DNA of 64,000 nt from Pseudomonas fluorescens (GTDB lineage: Bacteria > Pseudomonadota > Gammaproteobacteria > Pseudomonadales > Pseudomonadaceae): positions 186,001-250,000 of the forward strand of contig NZ_MRST01000021.1 in assembly GCF_001902145.1 (NCBI RefSeq), in the 5' to 3' direction. Below are positions 9,377 to 18,100 of the stretch, piece by piece (within the stretch, counting starts at the first letter, position 1; every line of letters begins with the position of its first letter). Under the pieces are notes generated by a model. The model had not been told where the DNA came from. It made no database searches and worked only from the letters and a program-made list of their open reading frames with translations. A program made the position numbers and the translations under genes.

Positions 9377-9498
9377 AGGCGTTGCCTTCAAAATTATTGA
9401 TAAGAGTGTCCAATTATTATCGCTTCACACAGATATTGTCAGCTTCATAATGGGTGCCAGTCAGCAAATAGTTTGATGGCAGTATCTACAAGGCTTCG

Positions 9499-10683
9499 AT
9501 GAAAAATTCTTTTGGTTTTACCTGGTACCTGGCGGGGCTGAGCATGCTCGGCTATCTGGCCATGGACATGTACTTGCCGGCGTTTGGCGCCATGGGCGAG
9601 CAGTTGAACATTGGTGCTGGCGCGGTGGGCGCCAGCTTGAGTATTTTCCTTGCCGGCTTTGCGGTGGGGCAGTTGCTGTGGGGGCCGCTCTCGGACCGCC
9701 TGGGGCGCAAGCCCATCCTGCTCGCCGGCCTGAGCCTGTTTGTGCTCGGCTGCCTGGGCATGTTCTGGGTCGGGACTGCGCCGCAGCTGCTGGCTCTGCG
9801 TTTTATGCAGGCGATTGGCGTGTGTGCCGCCGCCGTGAGTTGGCAGGCCTTGGTGATTGATCGCTACCCGGCCGACAAGGCCCACCGCGTCTTCTCCAGC
9901 ATCATGCCGTTGATGTCGCTATCGCCGGCCCTGGCCCCGCTGTTGGGCGCCATGGTGCTGAATCACTTTGGCTGGCAGGCGATCTTCGGCGTGTTGTTGG
10001 TGGTGTCGTTGTTGTTGCTGGTGCCGACCCTGTTCCTGCGCAATGTGCCCAAGCGTTCGGAGCACAAGGGCAGCCCGGTGCGTCTGGGGTATGGGCAATT
10101 GCTCACCTCGCGGGTGTTTACCGGCAATGTGATGATCTTCGCCGCCTGTTCGGCCAGCTTCTTCGCTTGGCTGACCGCCTCGCCGTTCATCCTCGGTGGC
10201 ATGGGCTACAGCCCGAACGACATCGGCCTCAGCTACGTACTGCCGACCCTGGCGTTTCTCGTTGGCGGCTACAGTTGCCGCAGCGCCTTGCAGCGCCTGC
10301 CGGGTAAAACCCTGCTGCCGTGGTTGCTGGTCGCCTATTGCTTGAGCATGGTGGCGTTGTACCTGGTGGCCACCTTGAGTGTGCCGACCCTGACCACCTT
10401 GTTGATCCCGTTCTGCCTGATGGCGCTGTGCAACGGCGCCAGCTACCCGATTGTGGTGGCGAATGCGCTGATGCCCTTTGCAGAAAACTCCGGCAAGGCG
10501 GCGGCGCTGCAAAACACCTTGCAATTGGGCCTGTGTTTTGTGGCCAGCCTGTTGGTGTCGTCGATGATCGAGCAGCCGCTGTTGATTACCGTGATAGTGA
10601 TGTTGGCGACGGCGCCCCTGGCGGTGTTGGGGTATTGGCTGGCACGGCCGAAGGGCAACTCTTCCGAACTGGCCAACGCCTGA
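9499..10683 (+). CDS. punC: Purine nucleoside transporter PunC (Bcr/CflA-type MFS)
   Basis: 394 residues with about 12 membrane helices. The MFS loop 2-3 signature [14 protein letters not shown] is present, and the sequence tracks E. coli PunC (YdhC) closely ([53 protein letters not shown]). The family is annotated as drug:proton antiporter, but E. coli PunC imports adenosine and other purine nucleosides, and pairing with punR supports that role. It is located in the inner membrane and probably activated by PunR. Confidence 0.88.
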   Translation: MKNSFGFTWYLAGLSMLGYLAMDMYLPAFGAMGEQLNIGAGAVGASLSIFLAGFAVGQLLWGPLSDRLGRKPILLAGLSLFVLGCLGMFWVGTAPQLLALRFMQAIGVCAAAVSWQALVIDRYPADKAHRVFSSIMPLMSLSPALAPLLGAMVLNHFGWQAIFGVLLVVSLLLLVPTLFLRNVPKRSEHKGSPVRLGYGQLLTSRVFTGNVMIFAACSASFFAWLTASPFILGGMGYSPNDIGLSYVLPTLAFLVGGYSCRSALQRLPGKTLLPWLLVAYCLSMVALYLVATLSVPTLTTLLIPFCLMALCNGASYPIVVANALMPFAENSGKAAALQNTLQLGLCFVASLLVSSMIEQPLLITVIVMLATAPLAVLGYWLARPKGNSSELANA

Positions 10684-10702
10684 GCTGACAATGCGATCAA
10701 AA

Positions 10703-10802
10703 TGTAGGAGCGAGCTCGCTCGCGAAAAACCTCAACGATAACGTGGGCTTCCTGAATGAACGCGGCGTCGATGAGTTTTTCGCGAGCAAGCTCGCTCCTA
10801 CA
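10703..10802. repeat. REP doublet with conserved spacer
   Basis: Arms TGTAGGAGCGAGCTCGCTCG (with one central change from the usual AGCTTGCT) and TCGCGAGCAAGCTCGCTCC flank the shared spacer (CTCAACGATAACGTGGGCTT ... GATGAGTTTTTCGCG). It separates punC from the convergent porin gene and may end both transcripts. Confidence 0.85.
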
Positions 10803-10825
10803 AAAAGCCAGCTGAGGTTCTTCAG

Positions 10826-11659
10826 TTAGAACGTTACTTCCATGTTCAGTGTCGGTGTTGAGGTGCGGCTTCCCCGGCCGCCGTCCACGCCGAACTTGTT
10901 ATGCCAATACTCATACCCCACCCCCAGGTACAGGTTCGGCTTGACGCTTTTACCCGGTCGCACCGCCACCATCAGCGCTGTACGCATCAAGGCCTCCGCT
11001 GCCGTATCGCGGCCATGGTAATCCTCGCCTTTCTCCCCGACGTAATTGATAAACCCCTGGAATTTCGCCGCATGGTTGCCAACCTCGAACGGTCGCATCC
11101 AGCTCAGGTTGAGCATGTAGGTAGCGTCGAAGGTGTGGTTCGACTCTTGCGCGCCGGGAATGCCGGTGTGGTTCTTTTCCTTGTAGTACATCAGGCTCAG
11201 GTCCAGCACGCCGACAGTGCCCCACTTCAACGTGGGGCCGATCACCAGGGCGCGCTTCTTGGCGGAAGCGAAGTTGTTGTTGCGGTTGGCGTCGAAGCCC
11301 AGGGTCAGCGCGTAATCCTTGATCAGCCCCGTGCCCTGCGGCAAGTCGAACACGCGTGAGGCATACAGCTGATGCCGATACACGGCGTACACCTCGCTGC
11401 CACCGTGGTCGGTGCCCCTGCGGGGGTCGCTGCTGTCGGACAGGAACACATCGAGGTTGAGGAAATTGCTGCCGTAACGGTAGCCGCTGGCGTGGGTAAA
11501 ACTGTAGATGCGCTTGCTGAAGTCGTCGGGGTTGTTCGGGTTGGTGAAATGCTGCCCGTAGCGAAACCCGACGCTGTTGTTCATCCACTCCACCGCAACA
11601 GCCTCCCCGCCGCCGAGAAGGGTCAATGCGACGGTGGCGCCCTGTAGTGCCTTTTTCAT
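10826..11659 (-). CDS. Tsx/OmpK-like nucleoside-specific outer membrane porin
   Basis: 277 residues. The ATG at 11659 follows AAAGGACAAAATA and begins a signal peptide (MKKALQGATVALTLLGGGEAVA). The mature part is rich in alternating aromatic beta-strands and opens with VEWMNNSVGFRYGQ, typical of the Tsx/OmpK channel family; it ends with a C-terminal Phe (NMEVTF) as required for outer membrane insertion. Family members pass nucleosides through the outer membrane. It diverges from an NCS2 nucleobase permease, with a shared control region carrying TTGTATACAA, which supports a purine uptake role. Confidence 0.82.
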   Translation of the reverse strand: MKKALQGATVALTLLGGGEAVAVEWMNNSVGFRYGQHFTNPNNPDDFSKRIYSFTHASGYRYGSNFLNLDVFLSDSSDPRRGTDHGGSEVYAVYRHQLYASRVFDLPQGTGLIKDYALTLGFDANRNNNFASAKKRALVIGPTLKWGTVGVLDLSLMYYKEKNHTGIPGAQESNHTFDATYMLNLSWMRPFEVGNHAAKFQGFINYVGEKGEDYHGRDTAAEALMRTALMVAVRPGKSVKPNLYLGVGYEYWHNKFGVDGGRGSRTSTPTLNMEVTF

Positions 11660-11738
11660 TATTTTGTCCTTTGGCGTTCTGGCTCGTGACGGCCGGATTG
11701 TTTTTGTAACGCCGTTGGAGGGTATCTTGTTCGATTGA

Positions 11739-11783
11739 TTGTATACAACTCTATGGACATACAGTCTGAACATTGCATACAGT
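11739..11783. promoter_or_regulatory. Shared control region: TTGTATACAA palindrome and two CATACAGT repeats
   Basis: A perfect 10-base palindrome TTGTATACAA (11739-11748) is followed by direct repeats CATACAGT at 11758-11765 and 11776-11783, 18 bases apart. All lie between the divergent porin and permease genes. TTGT-ATACAA is a common operator form for FCD-type GntR regulators. No regulator gene is adjacent, so the protein that binds is unknown. Confidence 0.45.
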
Positions 11784-11815
11784 GAGCGCACAACAAAAAC
11801 AGAGAACCCCTCACC

Positions 11816-13318
11816 ATGACTATTCCGAAGGCGTCACCGCAGCGGCCCGAAGATGAAAATCTGGGCGTCGCCGCCAACATGGCTTACGGCCTGCAGCATG
11901 TGCTCACCATGTATGGCGGCATCGTCGCCGTGCCGTTGATCGTCGGCCAGGCGGCCGGGTTGTCGCCGGCGGATATCGGCTTGCTGATTGCTGCGTCGCT
12001 GTTTGCCGGTGGCCTGGCCACGCTGTTGCAAACCCTGGGCCTGCCGTTCTTCGGCTGTCAGTTGCCGCTGGTGCAGGGCGTGTCGTTCGCGGGTGTGGCG
12101 ACCATGGTGGCGATTGTCGGCAGCGACGGTGCTGGCGGCGTACCAGCGATTCTCGGCGCGGTGATGGCCGCGTCCTTTATCGGCTTGTTGATCACCCCGG
12201 TGTTCTCAAGGATCACCAAGTTTTTTCCACCGCTGGTGACGGGCATTGTGATTACCACCATCGGCCTGACCCTGATGCCCGTAGCGGCGCGCTGGGCCAT
12301 GGGTGGCAACAGCCGGGCGGCAGATTTTGGCAGCATGCCCAACATCGGCCTGGCCGCGCTGACCCTGGTGCTGGTGCTGCTGCTGAGCAAGATCGGCAGC
12401 GCAGCCATCTCTCGCTTGTCGATCCTGCTGGCCATGGTGATCGGCACGGTGATCGCGGTGCTGCTCGGCATGGCGGACTTCTCCGGTGTGATGCAGGGGC
12501 CGATGTTCGGTTTCCCCACACCCTTTCACTTCGGCATGCCCACCTTCCATGTGGCGGCGATTATTTCCATGTGCATTGTGGTGATGGTGACGCTGGTGGA
12601 AACGTCGGCGGATATCTTGGCGGTGGGCGAGATCATCGACACCAAGGTGGACTCCAAGCGCCTGGGCAACGGCTTGCGTGCCGACATGTTGTCGAGCATG
12701 TTCGCGCCGATCTTCGGTTCGTTTACCCAGAGCGCATTCGCCCAGAACGTCGGCCTGGTGGCGGTGACCGGGGTCAAGAGTCGGTTTGTGGTGGCCACTG
12801 GCGGGGTGTTCCTGGTGGTGCTCGGCCTGTTGCCATTCATGGGCCGGGTGATCGCGGCCGTGCCCACCTCCGTGTTGGGCGGGGCCGGGATTGTATTGTT
12901 CGGCACGGTGGCAGCCAGTGGTATTCGCACGCTGTCCAAGGTGGATTACCGCAACAACATGAACCTGATCATCGTTGCCACGTCTATCGGCTTCGGCATG
13001 ATCCCCATCGCCGCGCCGAGCTTCTACGATCAGTTTCCAAGCTGGTTCGCGACCATCTTCCACTCGGGCATCAGCTCGTCGGCAATCATGGCGATATTGC
13101 TGAACCTGGCGTTCAACCACTTCACGGCCGGCAACTCGGACCAGCAGTCAGTGTTTGTGGCGGGGACTGAGCGCAGCTTGTGCTTTCGCGACGTGGCTGC
13201 GTTGCGCGATGGGGATTATTACCGGGGTGGGAAGTTGTTTGATGCTGAGGGCAAGGAAATCCCCCTGATAGCAGATACCTCAAAGAAATCTGCGAGACCC
13301 GAAACCACTGAGGTTTAA
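11816..13318 (+). CDS. NCS2-family nucleobase:cation symporter (xanthine/urate type)
   Basis: 500 residues with about 14 membrane segments. The family core motif QxQH-like region occurs early (YGLQHVLTMYGG) and the substrate-site helix region appears as VETSADILAVGEII, with FTQSAFAQNVGLVAVTGVKSR after it, a pattern of the xanthine/uric acid branch rather than UraA. A hydrophilic 50-residue tail extends beyond the usual end. It imports oxidised purines with protons or sodium. Neighbours (PunRC, Tsx-like porin) suit purine salvage. The exact base cannot be settled here. Confidence 0.86.
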   Translation: MTIPKASPQRPEDENLGVAANMAYGLQHVLTMYGGIVAVPLIVGQAAGLSPADIGLLIAASLFAGGLATLLQTLGLPFFGCQLPLVQGVSFAGVATMVAIVGSDGAGGVPAILGAVMAASFIGLLITPVFSRITKFFPPLVTGIVITTIGLTLMPVAARWAMGGNSRAADFGSMPNIGLAALTLVLVLLLSKIGSAAISRLSILLAMVIGTVIAVLLGMADFSGVMQGPMFGFPTPFHFGMPTFHVAAIISMCIVVMVTLVETSADILAVGEIIDTKVDSKRLGNGLRADMLSSMFAPIFGSFTQSAFAQNVGLVAVTGVKSRFVVATGGVFLVVLGLLPFMGRVIAAVPTSVLGGAGIVLFGTVAASGIRTLSKVDYRNNMNLIIVATSIGFGMIPIAAPSFYDQFPSWFATIFHSGISSSAIMAILLNLAFNHFTAGNSDQQSVFVAGTERSLCFRDVAALRDGDYYRGGKLFDAEGKEIPLIADTSKKSARPETTEV

Positions 13319-13321
13319 ACA

Positions 13322-13421
13322 TGTAGGAGCGAGCTTGCTCGCGAAAAACGTCAACGATGACGCGTGCTTCCTGAATAAGCACGGCGTCGATGAGTTTTTC
13401 GCGAGCAAGCTCGCTCCTACA
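13322..13421. repeat. REP doublet with conserved spacer
   Basis: Arms of the TGTAGGAGCGAGCTTGCTCG type enclose the shared spacer AACGTCAACGATGACGCG ... GATGAGTTTTTCGCG. It lies between the convergent permease and amidase genes. Confidence 0.85.
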
Positions 13422-13432
13422 GAGGGCGGATT

Positions 13433-14365
13433 TCAGCCGGCCTTGAGGGCTTTGTGCGGCAACGAACACGCCTCATCCAGAAACTTCACCACCGTCCCCA
13501 TGCACGCTTGGCGTTCTTCCACATGGGGCATGTGGCTGGAGTCTTCAAACAGTGCCCAGCGCACGTCCGCTATCTCATCCAGGAATGGCTTGACCACCAA
13601 CGGTGTGGCTTCGTCATGTCGACCGGAAATCACCAGGGTTGGCACCTTGATGGCTGACAGGCGGCCGATCACGTTCCAGTCCTTCAAGCTGCCGATTACG
13701 TGGAATTCGGTCGGGCCGCTCATTGCGTGGTACACCGTCGGGTCGGCATCTACCTGGGCGAAGGTGCGTGCCACTTCTTCGGGCCACGGGTTGACCCGGC
13801 ACACATGCTGGTCATAGAAAATCCGTGAGGCCGCCAGGTATTCCGTGGCTTGGTAGGTACCGGCCTGCTCATGCTTGAGCAGGGTTTCATGCACGCCTTC
13901 AGGCAACAGCTTGCGCAGGCGGTTGGCTTCGCTGACCCAGGTGCGCATGCAGGTGGGGGAGTTGGCAGGGATAAACGCGCGCAGGCCCTTGGGTTGCAAG
14001 ATCGCGTGTTCGCTGCCAAGCATGCCGCCCCAGGATTGACCGAGGATCGCGTAGTTCTCACTGATTTGCAGGTGGTCCAGCAGGTTGTTCAACTCGTCGA
14101 GGAACAGGCCGATGGTCCAGAACGACGGGTCTTTTTCCGGCAAGTGCGTGGAGCGGCCGTTGCCCAGCTGGTCGTAGTGGATCACCGCATGACCGCTGGC
14201 GGCGACGTCCTTGAAGGCGTCGACGTAATCGTGGGTGCAGCCCGGGCCGCCATGGATGATCACCAAGGGCGTGCGGCCTGTGGTCAGGTCGCCCGTGACG
14301 CGATACCAGGTCTGATAGGCGCCAAAGGGCGCGTAGCCTTCGCGAACTTTTTCGATGAATTCCAT
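13433..14365 (-). CDS. laaA: L-amino acid amidase / proline iminopeptidase family hydrolase, LaaA-like
   Basis: 310 residues, the same length as LaaA of Pseudomonas azotoformans, whose N terminus it resembles as I recall it. It is an alpha/beta hydrolase of peptidase family S33: oxyanion region [10 protein letters not shown], nucleophile Ser in GQSWGGM, acidic residue in GRHDEATP and the His in DSSHMPH. No signal peptide, so cytoplasmic. LaaA releases ammonia from L-amino acid amides; iminopeptidases free N-terminal proline. It points away from the luxR gene and has a lux-box-like dyad 62 bases upstream, so it is probably part of the same regulon as the gene at 15408. Confidence 0.82.
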   Translation of the reverse strand: MEFIEKVREGYAPFGAYQTWYRVTGDLTTGRTPLVIIHGGPGCTHDYVDAFKDVAASGHAVIHYDQLGNGRSTHLPEKDPSFWTIGLFLDELNNLLDHLQISENYAILGQSWGGMLGSEHAILQPKGLRAFIPANSPTCMRTWVSEANRLRKLLPEGVHETLLKHEQAGTYQATEYLAASRIFYDQHVCRVNPWPEEVARTFAQVDADPTVYHAMSGPTEFHVIGSLKDWNVIGRLSAIKVPTLVISGRHDEATPLVVKPFLDEIADVRWALFEDSSHMPHVEERQACMGTVVKFLDEACSLPHKALKAG

Positions 14366-14426
14366 TTCGTACCCTGCTCTGAAAAAAAGGATCAGGGTTA
14401 CGATAGTCTGAACAAAAAGTTTAGGT

Positions 14427-14446
14427 AACTAGCAAAACAGATAGGT
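14427..14446 (-). promoter_or_regulatory. lux-box-like dyad upstream of the amidase gene
   Basis: Read on the minus strand the site is ACCTATCTGTTTTGCTAGTT. Its outer bases match the site at 15305 (ACCTAT...CTAG.T) and the 20-base lux-box layout. It sits 62 bases before the amidase ATG and 14 bases beyond the luxR stop codon. The symmetry is less complete than in the other site. Confidence 0.55.
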
Positions 14447-14459
14447 TTTTGCCGAAAGC

Positions 14460-15224
14460 TCAACCTTCCAGCAAGCGGTAATGGGTGGCGCGAACCACTG
14501 CCTGAACACGGTTCTTGGCGCCCAGTTTGTGCATGGCCGAGGCCAGGTGCAGGGTGACCACCGCCAGGGAACGGCTCAATTGCGTCGCGATTTCAGCGGC
14601 GGTCAGGCCTTCAGCCGCCCATTTCAGGCATTCGCGCTCGCGCTTGGTCAGGCGGATGTGCGGATAAGCCCGCACCTCCTTGCTGAACAGCGGGTACGCC
14701 GCTTCCTGGAGGGCATGGGTAATCAGGCTGAAATCGGCCAGCGTGTGTTGGGCGTCCTTCAATACCGTGTGCGCCTTGCCGGTGCGCAACCCGGTCAGCG
14801 AGGCGAAGCCGCCCCGGGGCAGATGAATCGGCACGCTGACGCCGCAGGTCAGCTGGCGTTCATGCAGGTAGGAGGAGACGGGGGCGTGGCAGGGGTCGAT
14901 GATCTTTTGCAGGGCCGTCTCGGTCTTGGCCTCATAGGACCAGACAAACGGCGACACTGTGCTCAACGCCAGGTGTTGCACCGGGTCGATCTGGTAAAAC
15001 CCTTCGCTGCACCATAAGGCGTGCCAATCGGCCGGTGTGTTGCGCAGTTGCAACAGCGAGGGGGTGATCAGTGCACCGTTGAGGTCGATGGGCACCGGGG
15101 TGTAGTCATACACCAAGGCATCGAAGCCCAGTTGTTGGGCAAGGATAAACGTATTGTCCATTTGTTCATCCAGGCTCCTGCCCGGAATGAGGCGATTATT
15201 GAAGGCGGTCAGCTTGGCCAGCAT
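14460..15224 (-). CDS. pipR: LuxR-family solo regulator of the plant-signal (PipR/OryR) type
   Basis: 254 residues from the ATG at 15224, preceded by GGAG at 8 bases; in-frame ATG 15245 and GTG 15278 are weaker alternatives. The N-terminal autoinducer-binding domain keeps W-x3-W-x8-DP-x13-W (TraR positions 57, 61, 70/71, 85), with Trp in place of the usual Tyr61. That change marks plant-responsive LuxR solos that do not answer to acyl-homoserine lactones; Trp57 is kept, unlike Met in OryR. The C-terminal GerE helix-turn-helix is complete (LTKRERECLKWAAEGLTAAE). No luxI gene is present. Its neighbours, an iminopeptidase and peptide transporter, are those of PipR in a poplar endophyte Pseudomonas. 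Confidence 0.82.
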   Translation of the reverse strand: MLAKLTAFNNRLIPGRSLDEQMDNTFILAQQLGFDALVYDYTPVPIDLNGALITPSLLQLRNTPADWHALWCSEGFYQIDPVQHLALSTVSPFVWSYEAKTETALQKIIDPCHAPVSSYLHERQLTCGVSVPIHLPRGGFASLTGLRTGKAHTVLKDAQHTLADFSLITHALQEAAYPLFSKEVRAYPHIRLTKRERECLKWAAEGLTAAEIATQLSRSLAVVTLHLASAMHKLGAKNRVQAVVRATHYRLLEG

Positions 15225-15304
15225 CCGTTCTGCTCCCGAATTCATTTGAATCTCGACTTGCTGCAAGTAGAATGCCACGCCCCGGCGAAGGACTGCCAGG
15301 CCAA

Positions 15305-15324
15305 ACCTATAAGAAATACTAGGT
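15305..15324 (+). promoter_or_regulatory. lux-box-like dyad upstream of the iminopeptidase-transporter operon
   Basis: ACCTATAAGAAATACTAGGT is a 20-base site with perfect outer arms ACCTA/TAGGT, the length and ends of a lux box. It lies between the luxR-type gene and the iminopeptidase start (83 bases away). A TAGTGT at 15347-15352 is at a suitable distance for a -10 element if the box is centred near -42. It could also serve the divergent luxR gene. Confidence 0.65.
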
Positions 15325-15407
15325 TATGGACGCACGGCATCCTCGGTAGTGTTGACCTGATAAACGGCCGCTACCCGCCAGGCCGATACAACACAAGGAA
15401 TGTATGC

Positions 15408-16295
15408 ATGTGGCGTGAAATTGCCCCCGACCAGCAGTACAACGTGCAAGTCGACGGCCATAACCTCGTGGTCTACAGCTTTGGCGAAGGCGATGAGGTG
15501 CTGCTGTGTCTCAACGGCGGGCCGGGCCTGCCGTGTGACTATCTGCGCGACGCCCATGGCTGGCTCAAAGCACATAACCTGCGAGTGGTTGCATTCGACC
15601 AGCTTGGCACGGGCGCATCAGCCAGACCGACCGATGCCTCACTGTGGGAAATCCGCCGTTATGTCGAAGAAGTCGAGACCGTGCGCCAGGCGCTGGGCCT
15701 GGGCCGCGTGCATTTGCTCGGGCATTCCTGGGGCGGTTGGCTAGGAATCGAATATGCCGTGCATTATCCCGGTGCGCTCAAAAGCCTGATCCTGGAAAAC
15801 ACCGTCGGCGACATCCCCCACCTGTCCCAGGAACTGGAGCGCCTGCGCGGCGCTCTGGGCAGCGAAACCGTGGCCATGATGCAACGCCACGAAGCCATGG
15901 GCACCCTCGACCACCCGCAGTACCAGGCCGCCATCACCTTGCTCAACTACCGCCACGTGTGCCGGCTCGACGAATGGCCGGAGCCGGTCAAGCGGTCCCT
16001 GGGCGACTGGAACATGGGGCCTTACGAAACCATGCAAGGCCCCAACGAGTTCCTCTATATCGGTAACCTCAAGGACTGGAACCGCCTCAAGGAAATGGCC
16101 GAGTTCAAGATGCCGATCCTGATCACCACTGGCCAGCATGATGAACTCACCCCCGCCTGTGCGATGCGCATGAAGCTCGCGGCCCCCCACGCCGAGTTGC
16201 ATGTTTTCCCCAACAGCAGTCATATGCCGTTTTACGAGGAGCCGCAGGCGTACTTCCCGGTGCTGCTGGACTTTCTCGCTCGCCATCGAGGCTGA
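15408..16295 (+). CDS. pipA: Proline iminopeptidase-family hydrolase, PipA-like
   Basis: 295 residues; AAGGAA precedes the ATG at 15408. It is an S33 alpha/beta hydrolase with NGGPGLPCDYL (oxyanion), nucleophile Ser in GHSWGGW, GQHDELTP (acid) and SSHMPFYEE (His). No signal peptide. It is the first gene of an apparent six-gene operon with a peptide ABC transporter, so it probably acts on the imported peptide or amide. It is clearly related to, but distinct from, the amidase on the other side of the luxR gene. In the PipR system of plant-associated pseudomonads the equivalent gene is the main regulated target. Confidence 0.82.
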   Translation: MWREIAPDQQYNVQVDGHNLVVYSFGEGDEVLLCLNGGPGLPCDYLRDAHGWLKAHNLRVVAFDQLGTGASARPTDASLWEIRRYVEEVETVRQALGLGRVHLLGHSWGGWLGIEYAVHYPGALKSLILENTVGDIPHLSQELERLRGALGSETVAMMQRHEAMGTLDHPQYQAAITLLNYRHVCRLDEWPEPVKRSLGDWNMGPYETMQGPNEFLYIGNLKDWNRLKEMAEFKMPILITTGQHDELTPACAMRMKLAAPHAELHVFPNSSHMPFYEEPQAYFPVLLDFLARHRG

Positions 16296-16298
16296 CGC

Positions 16299-17246
16299 AT
16301 GAACCTGGCGCGCTACCGTTTTGTGTTGTCCCGGCCCCTGCAATTGCTGCCGGTGCTGCTGGGCATCAGCCTGATCACCTTCGTGTTGGTGCGCTCGATT
16401 CCTGGCGACCCGGCGCGTGCCTTGCTGGGTTCGCGCAGCACGCCGGATGCGCTACTGAAGATCCGCGCCCAGTTCGGCCTCGACCAGCCCTTGTGGCTGC
16501 AGTACTTTTACTTCCTGAAAAACCTGCTCAAGGGCGACCTCGGCCAATCGCTGCTGTACAAGGTCGACGCGCTGAAACTGATCGTCACCCGGATCGAGCC
16601 GACTCTGGTGCTGGTGGTGGGCAGCGTGGTGCTCGCTTTGCTGATAGCGGTGCCACTGGCAACGATTGCCGCGCGCCAGCAAGGCCGTTGGGCGGACAAG
16701 CTGATCCGCGTGTTCACCACGGTCGGCCTGGGCATGCCGGCGTTCTGGCTGGGGTTGATGCTGATCCTGCTGCTCAGCGTGAAATGGGGCTTGTTCCCGG
16801 TGTCCGGTTATGGGCGCACCTGGCTGGACAAGGCGCACCACATGCTTTTGCCGTGCCTGACCATCGCCTTGGCGCTGTCGGCGGTGCTGGTGCGCAACCT
16901 GCGGGCCAGTATGTTGATGGAGTTGCAGGCGGACCATGTCACCGCTGCCCGGGCGCGCGGGCTGTCGGAGGCGGCGGTGTTTCGCCGGCATGTGCTGCCC
17001 AACGCCCTGGTGCCGGCGGTCAACCTGCTGGCGGTCAACATCGGCTGGCTGATCAGCGGCACGGTGGTCATCGAAAGCCTGTTCGCGATTCCGGGCATCG
17101 GCCAATTGCTGGTGCGCGGCATTTTCACCCGTGACTACATGGTGGTGCAGGGCGTGGCGATGGTGCTGGCCTGTGCCACGGTGGTGGTCAACTTCCTGGC
17201 CGACCTGGTGACCGTGGCCCTCGACCCGCGGGTAAAAATGCAATGA
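16299..17246 (+). CDS. Peptide ABC transporter permease, DppB/OppB-like
   Basis: 315 residues with six membrane helices. The N-terminal block (LLPVLLGISLITFVLVRSIPGDP) is diagnostic of the DppB-type permease and the EAA loop is visible as ARARGLSEAAVFRRHVLPNAL. It starts 4 bases after the iminopeptidase stop and its own end overlaps the next permease by 4 bases, so the operon is tightly coupled. It forms the inner membrane pore with the next gene product. Confidence 0.92.
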   Translation: MNLARYRFVLSRPLQLLPVLLGISLITFVLVRSIPGDPARALLGSRSTPDALLKIRAQFGLDQPLWLQYFYFLKNLLKGDLGQSLLYKVDALKLIVTRIEPTLVLVVGSVVLALLIAVPLATIAARQQGRWADKLIRVFTTVGLGMPAFWLGLMLILLLSVKWGLFPVSGYGRTWLDKAHHMLLPCLTIALALSAVLVRNLRASMLMELQADHVTAARARGLSEAAVFRRHVLPNALVPAVNLLAVNIGWLISGTVVIESLFAIPGIGQLLVRGIFTRDYMVVQGVAMVLACATVVVNFLADLVTVALDPRVKMQ

Positions 17247-18100
17247 GCAGTCGCCCCCTGGTTGCCCCGTGGCGCTTGCGCCTGCGCTTTGGTTTTCGCA
17301 ATGGCCGACTCACCGCCGCATGGGGGTTGTTGATCCTGTTCGCGTGGTTGGCCCTGGCGCTGTTTGCGCCGTGGGTCGCGCCCTATGACCCCATCGTGCA
17401 GGACACCAGCATGAGTTTGCTGGCCCCCAGCCTTGCCCATCCATTGGGTACGGACAATTACGGCCGGGATATCCTGTCGCGGGTGATCTGGGGCGCACGC
17501 ATCGACCTGCAACTGGCGGTTATCGGGGTGATCTTCCCGTTCATCATTGGCACCTTTATCGGTGCGGTCTCGGGTTATATCGGCGGGCGTTTCGACAGTG
17601 TCTGCATGCGTGTTATCGATGTGGTGCTGGCATTCCCGTTCCTGGTGCTGATGCTGGCGATCATGGCCATCCTCGGGCCGGGCTTGCAGAGTTTTTATAT
17701 CGCCATGGCACTGGTGGGCTGGGTGTCGTACGCGCGTCTGATTCGCTCGCAGATACTGGTGCTCAAGGAAAGCGAGTTCGCCCTGGCCGCCAAGAGCCTG
17801 GGGTTTGGCCATGGGCGCATTCTGTTCCGGCATTTGCTGCCCAATGCGCTGTTTGGCTCCATTGTGTTTTCCATGTCCGACGCGGTGCTGGTGCTGCTCA
17901 ACGGCGCCGCCGTCAGCTACCTGGGCCTGGGTGTGCAACCGCCGACCGCCGAATGGGGGACGATGGTGGCCGAGGGGCAAGCCTTTATCACCACCGCCTG
18001 GTGGATCTGCACCTTCCCGGGCCTGGCCATCGTGACCTTGGCCATGGGCTTCAGCCTGTTGGCCGACGGCGTCGCACAGGTATTGGGGGAGCGCTCATGA
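17243..18100 (+). CDS. Peptide ABC transporter permease, DppC/OppC-like
   Basis: 285 residues. The DppC-type features are the N-terminal extension ahead of the first helix, HPLGTDNYGRDILSRVIWGAR, and the EAA loop AAKSLGFGHGRILFRHLLPN. It pairs with the DppB-like permease. The end overlaps the start of the first ATPase gene (ATGA). Confidence 0.92.
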   Translation: MSSRPLVAPWRLRLRFGFRNGRLTAAWGLLILFAWLALALFAPWVAPYDPIVQDTSMSLLAPSLAHPLGTDNYGRDILSRVIWGARIDLQLAVIGVIFPFIIGTFIGAVSGYIGGRFDSVCMRVIDVVLAFPFLVLMLAIMAILGPGLQSFYIAMALVGWVSYARLIRSQILVLKESEFALAAKSLGFGHGRILFRHLLPNALFGSIVFSMSDAVLVLLNGAAVSYLGLGVQPPTAEWGTMVAEGQAFITTAWWICTFPGLAIVTLAMGFSLLADGVAQVLGERS

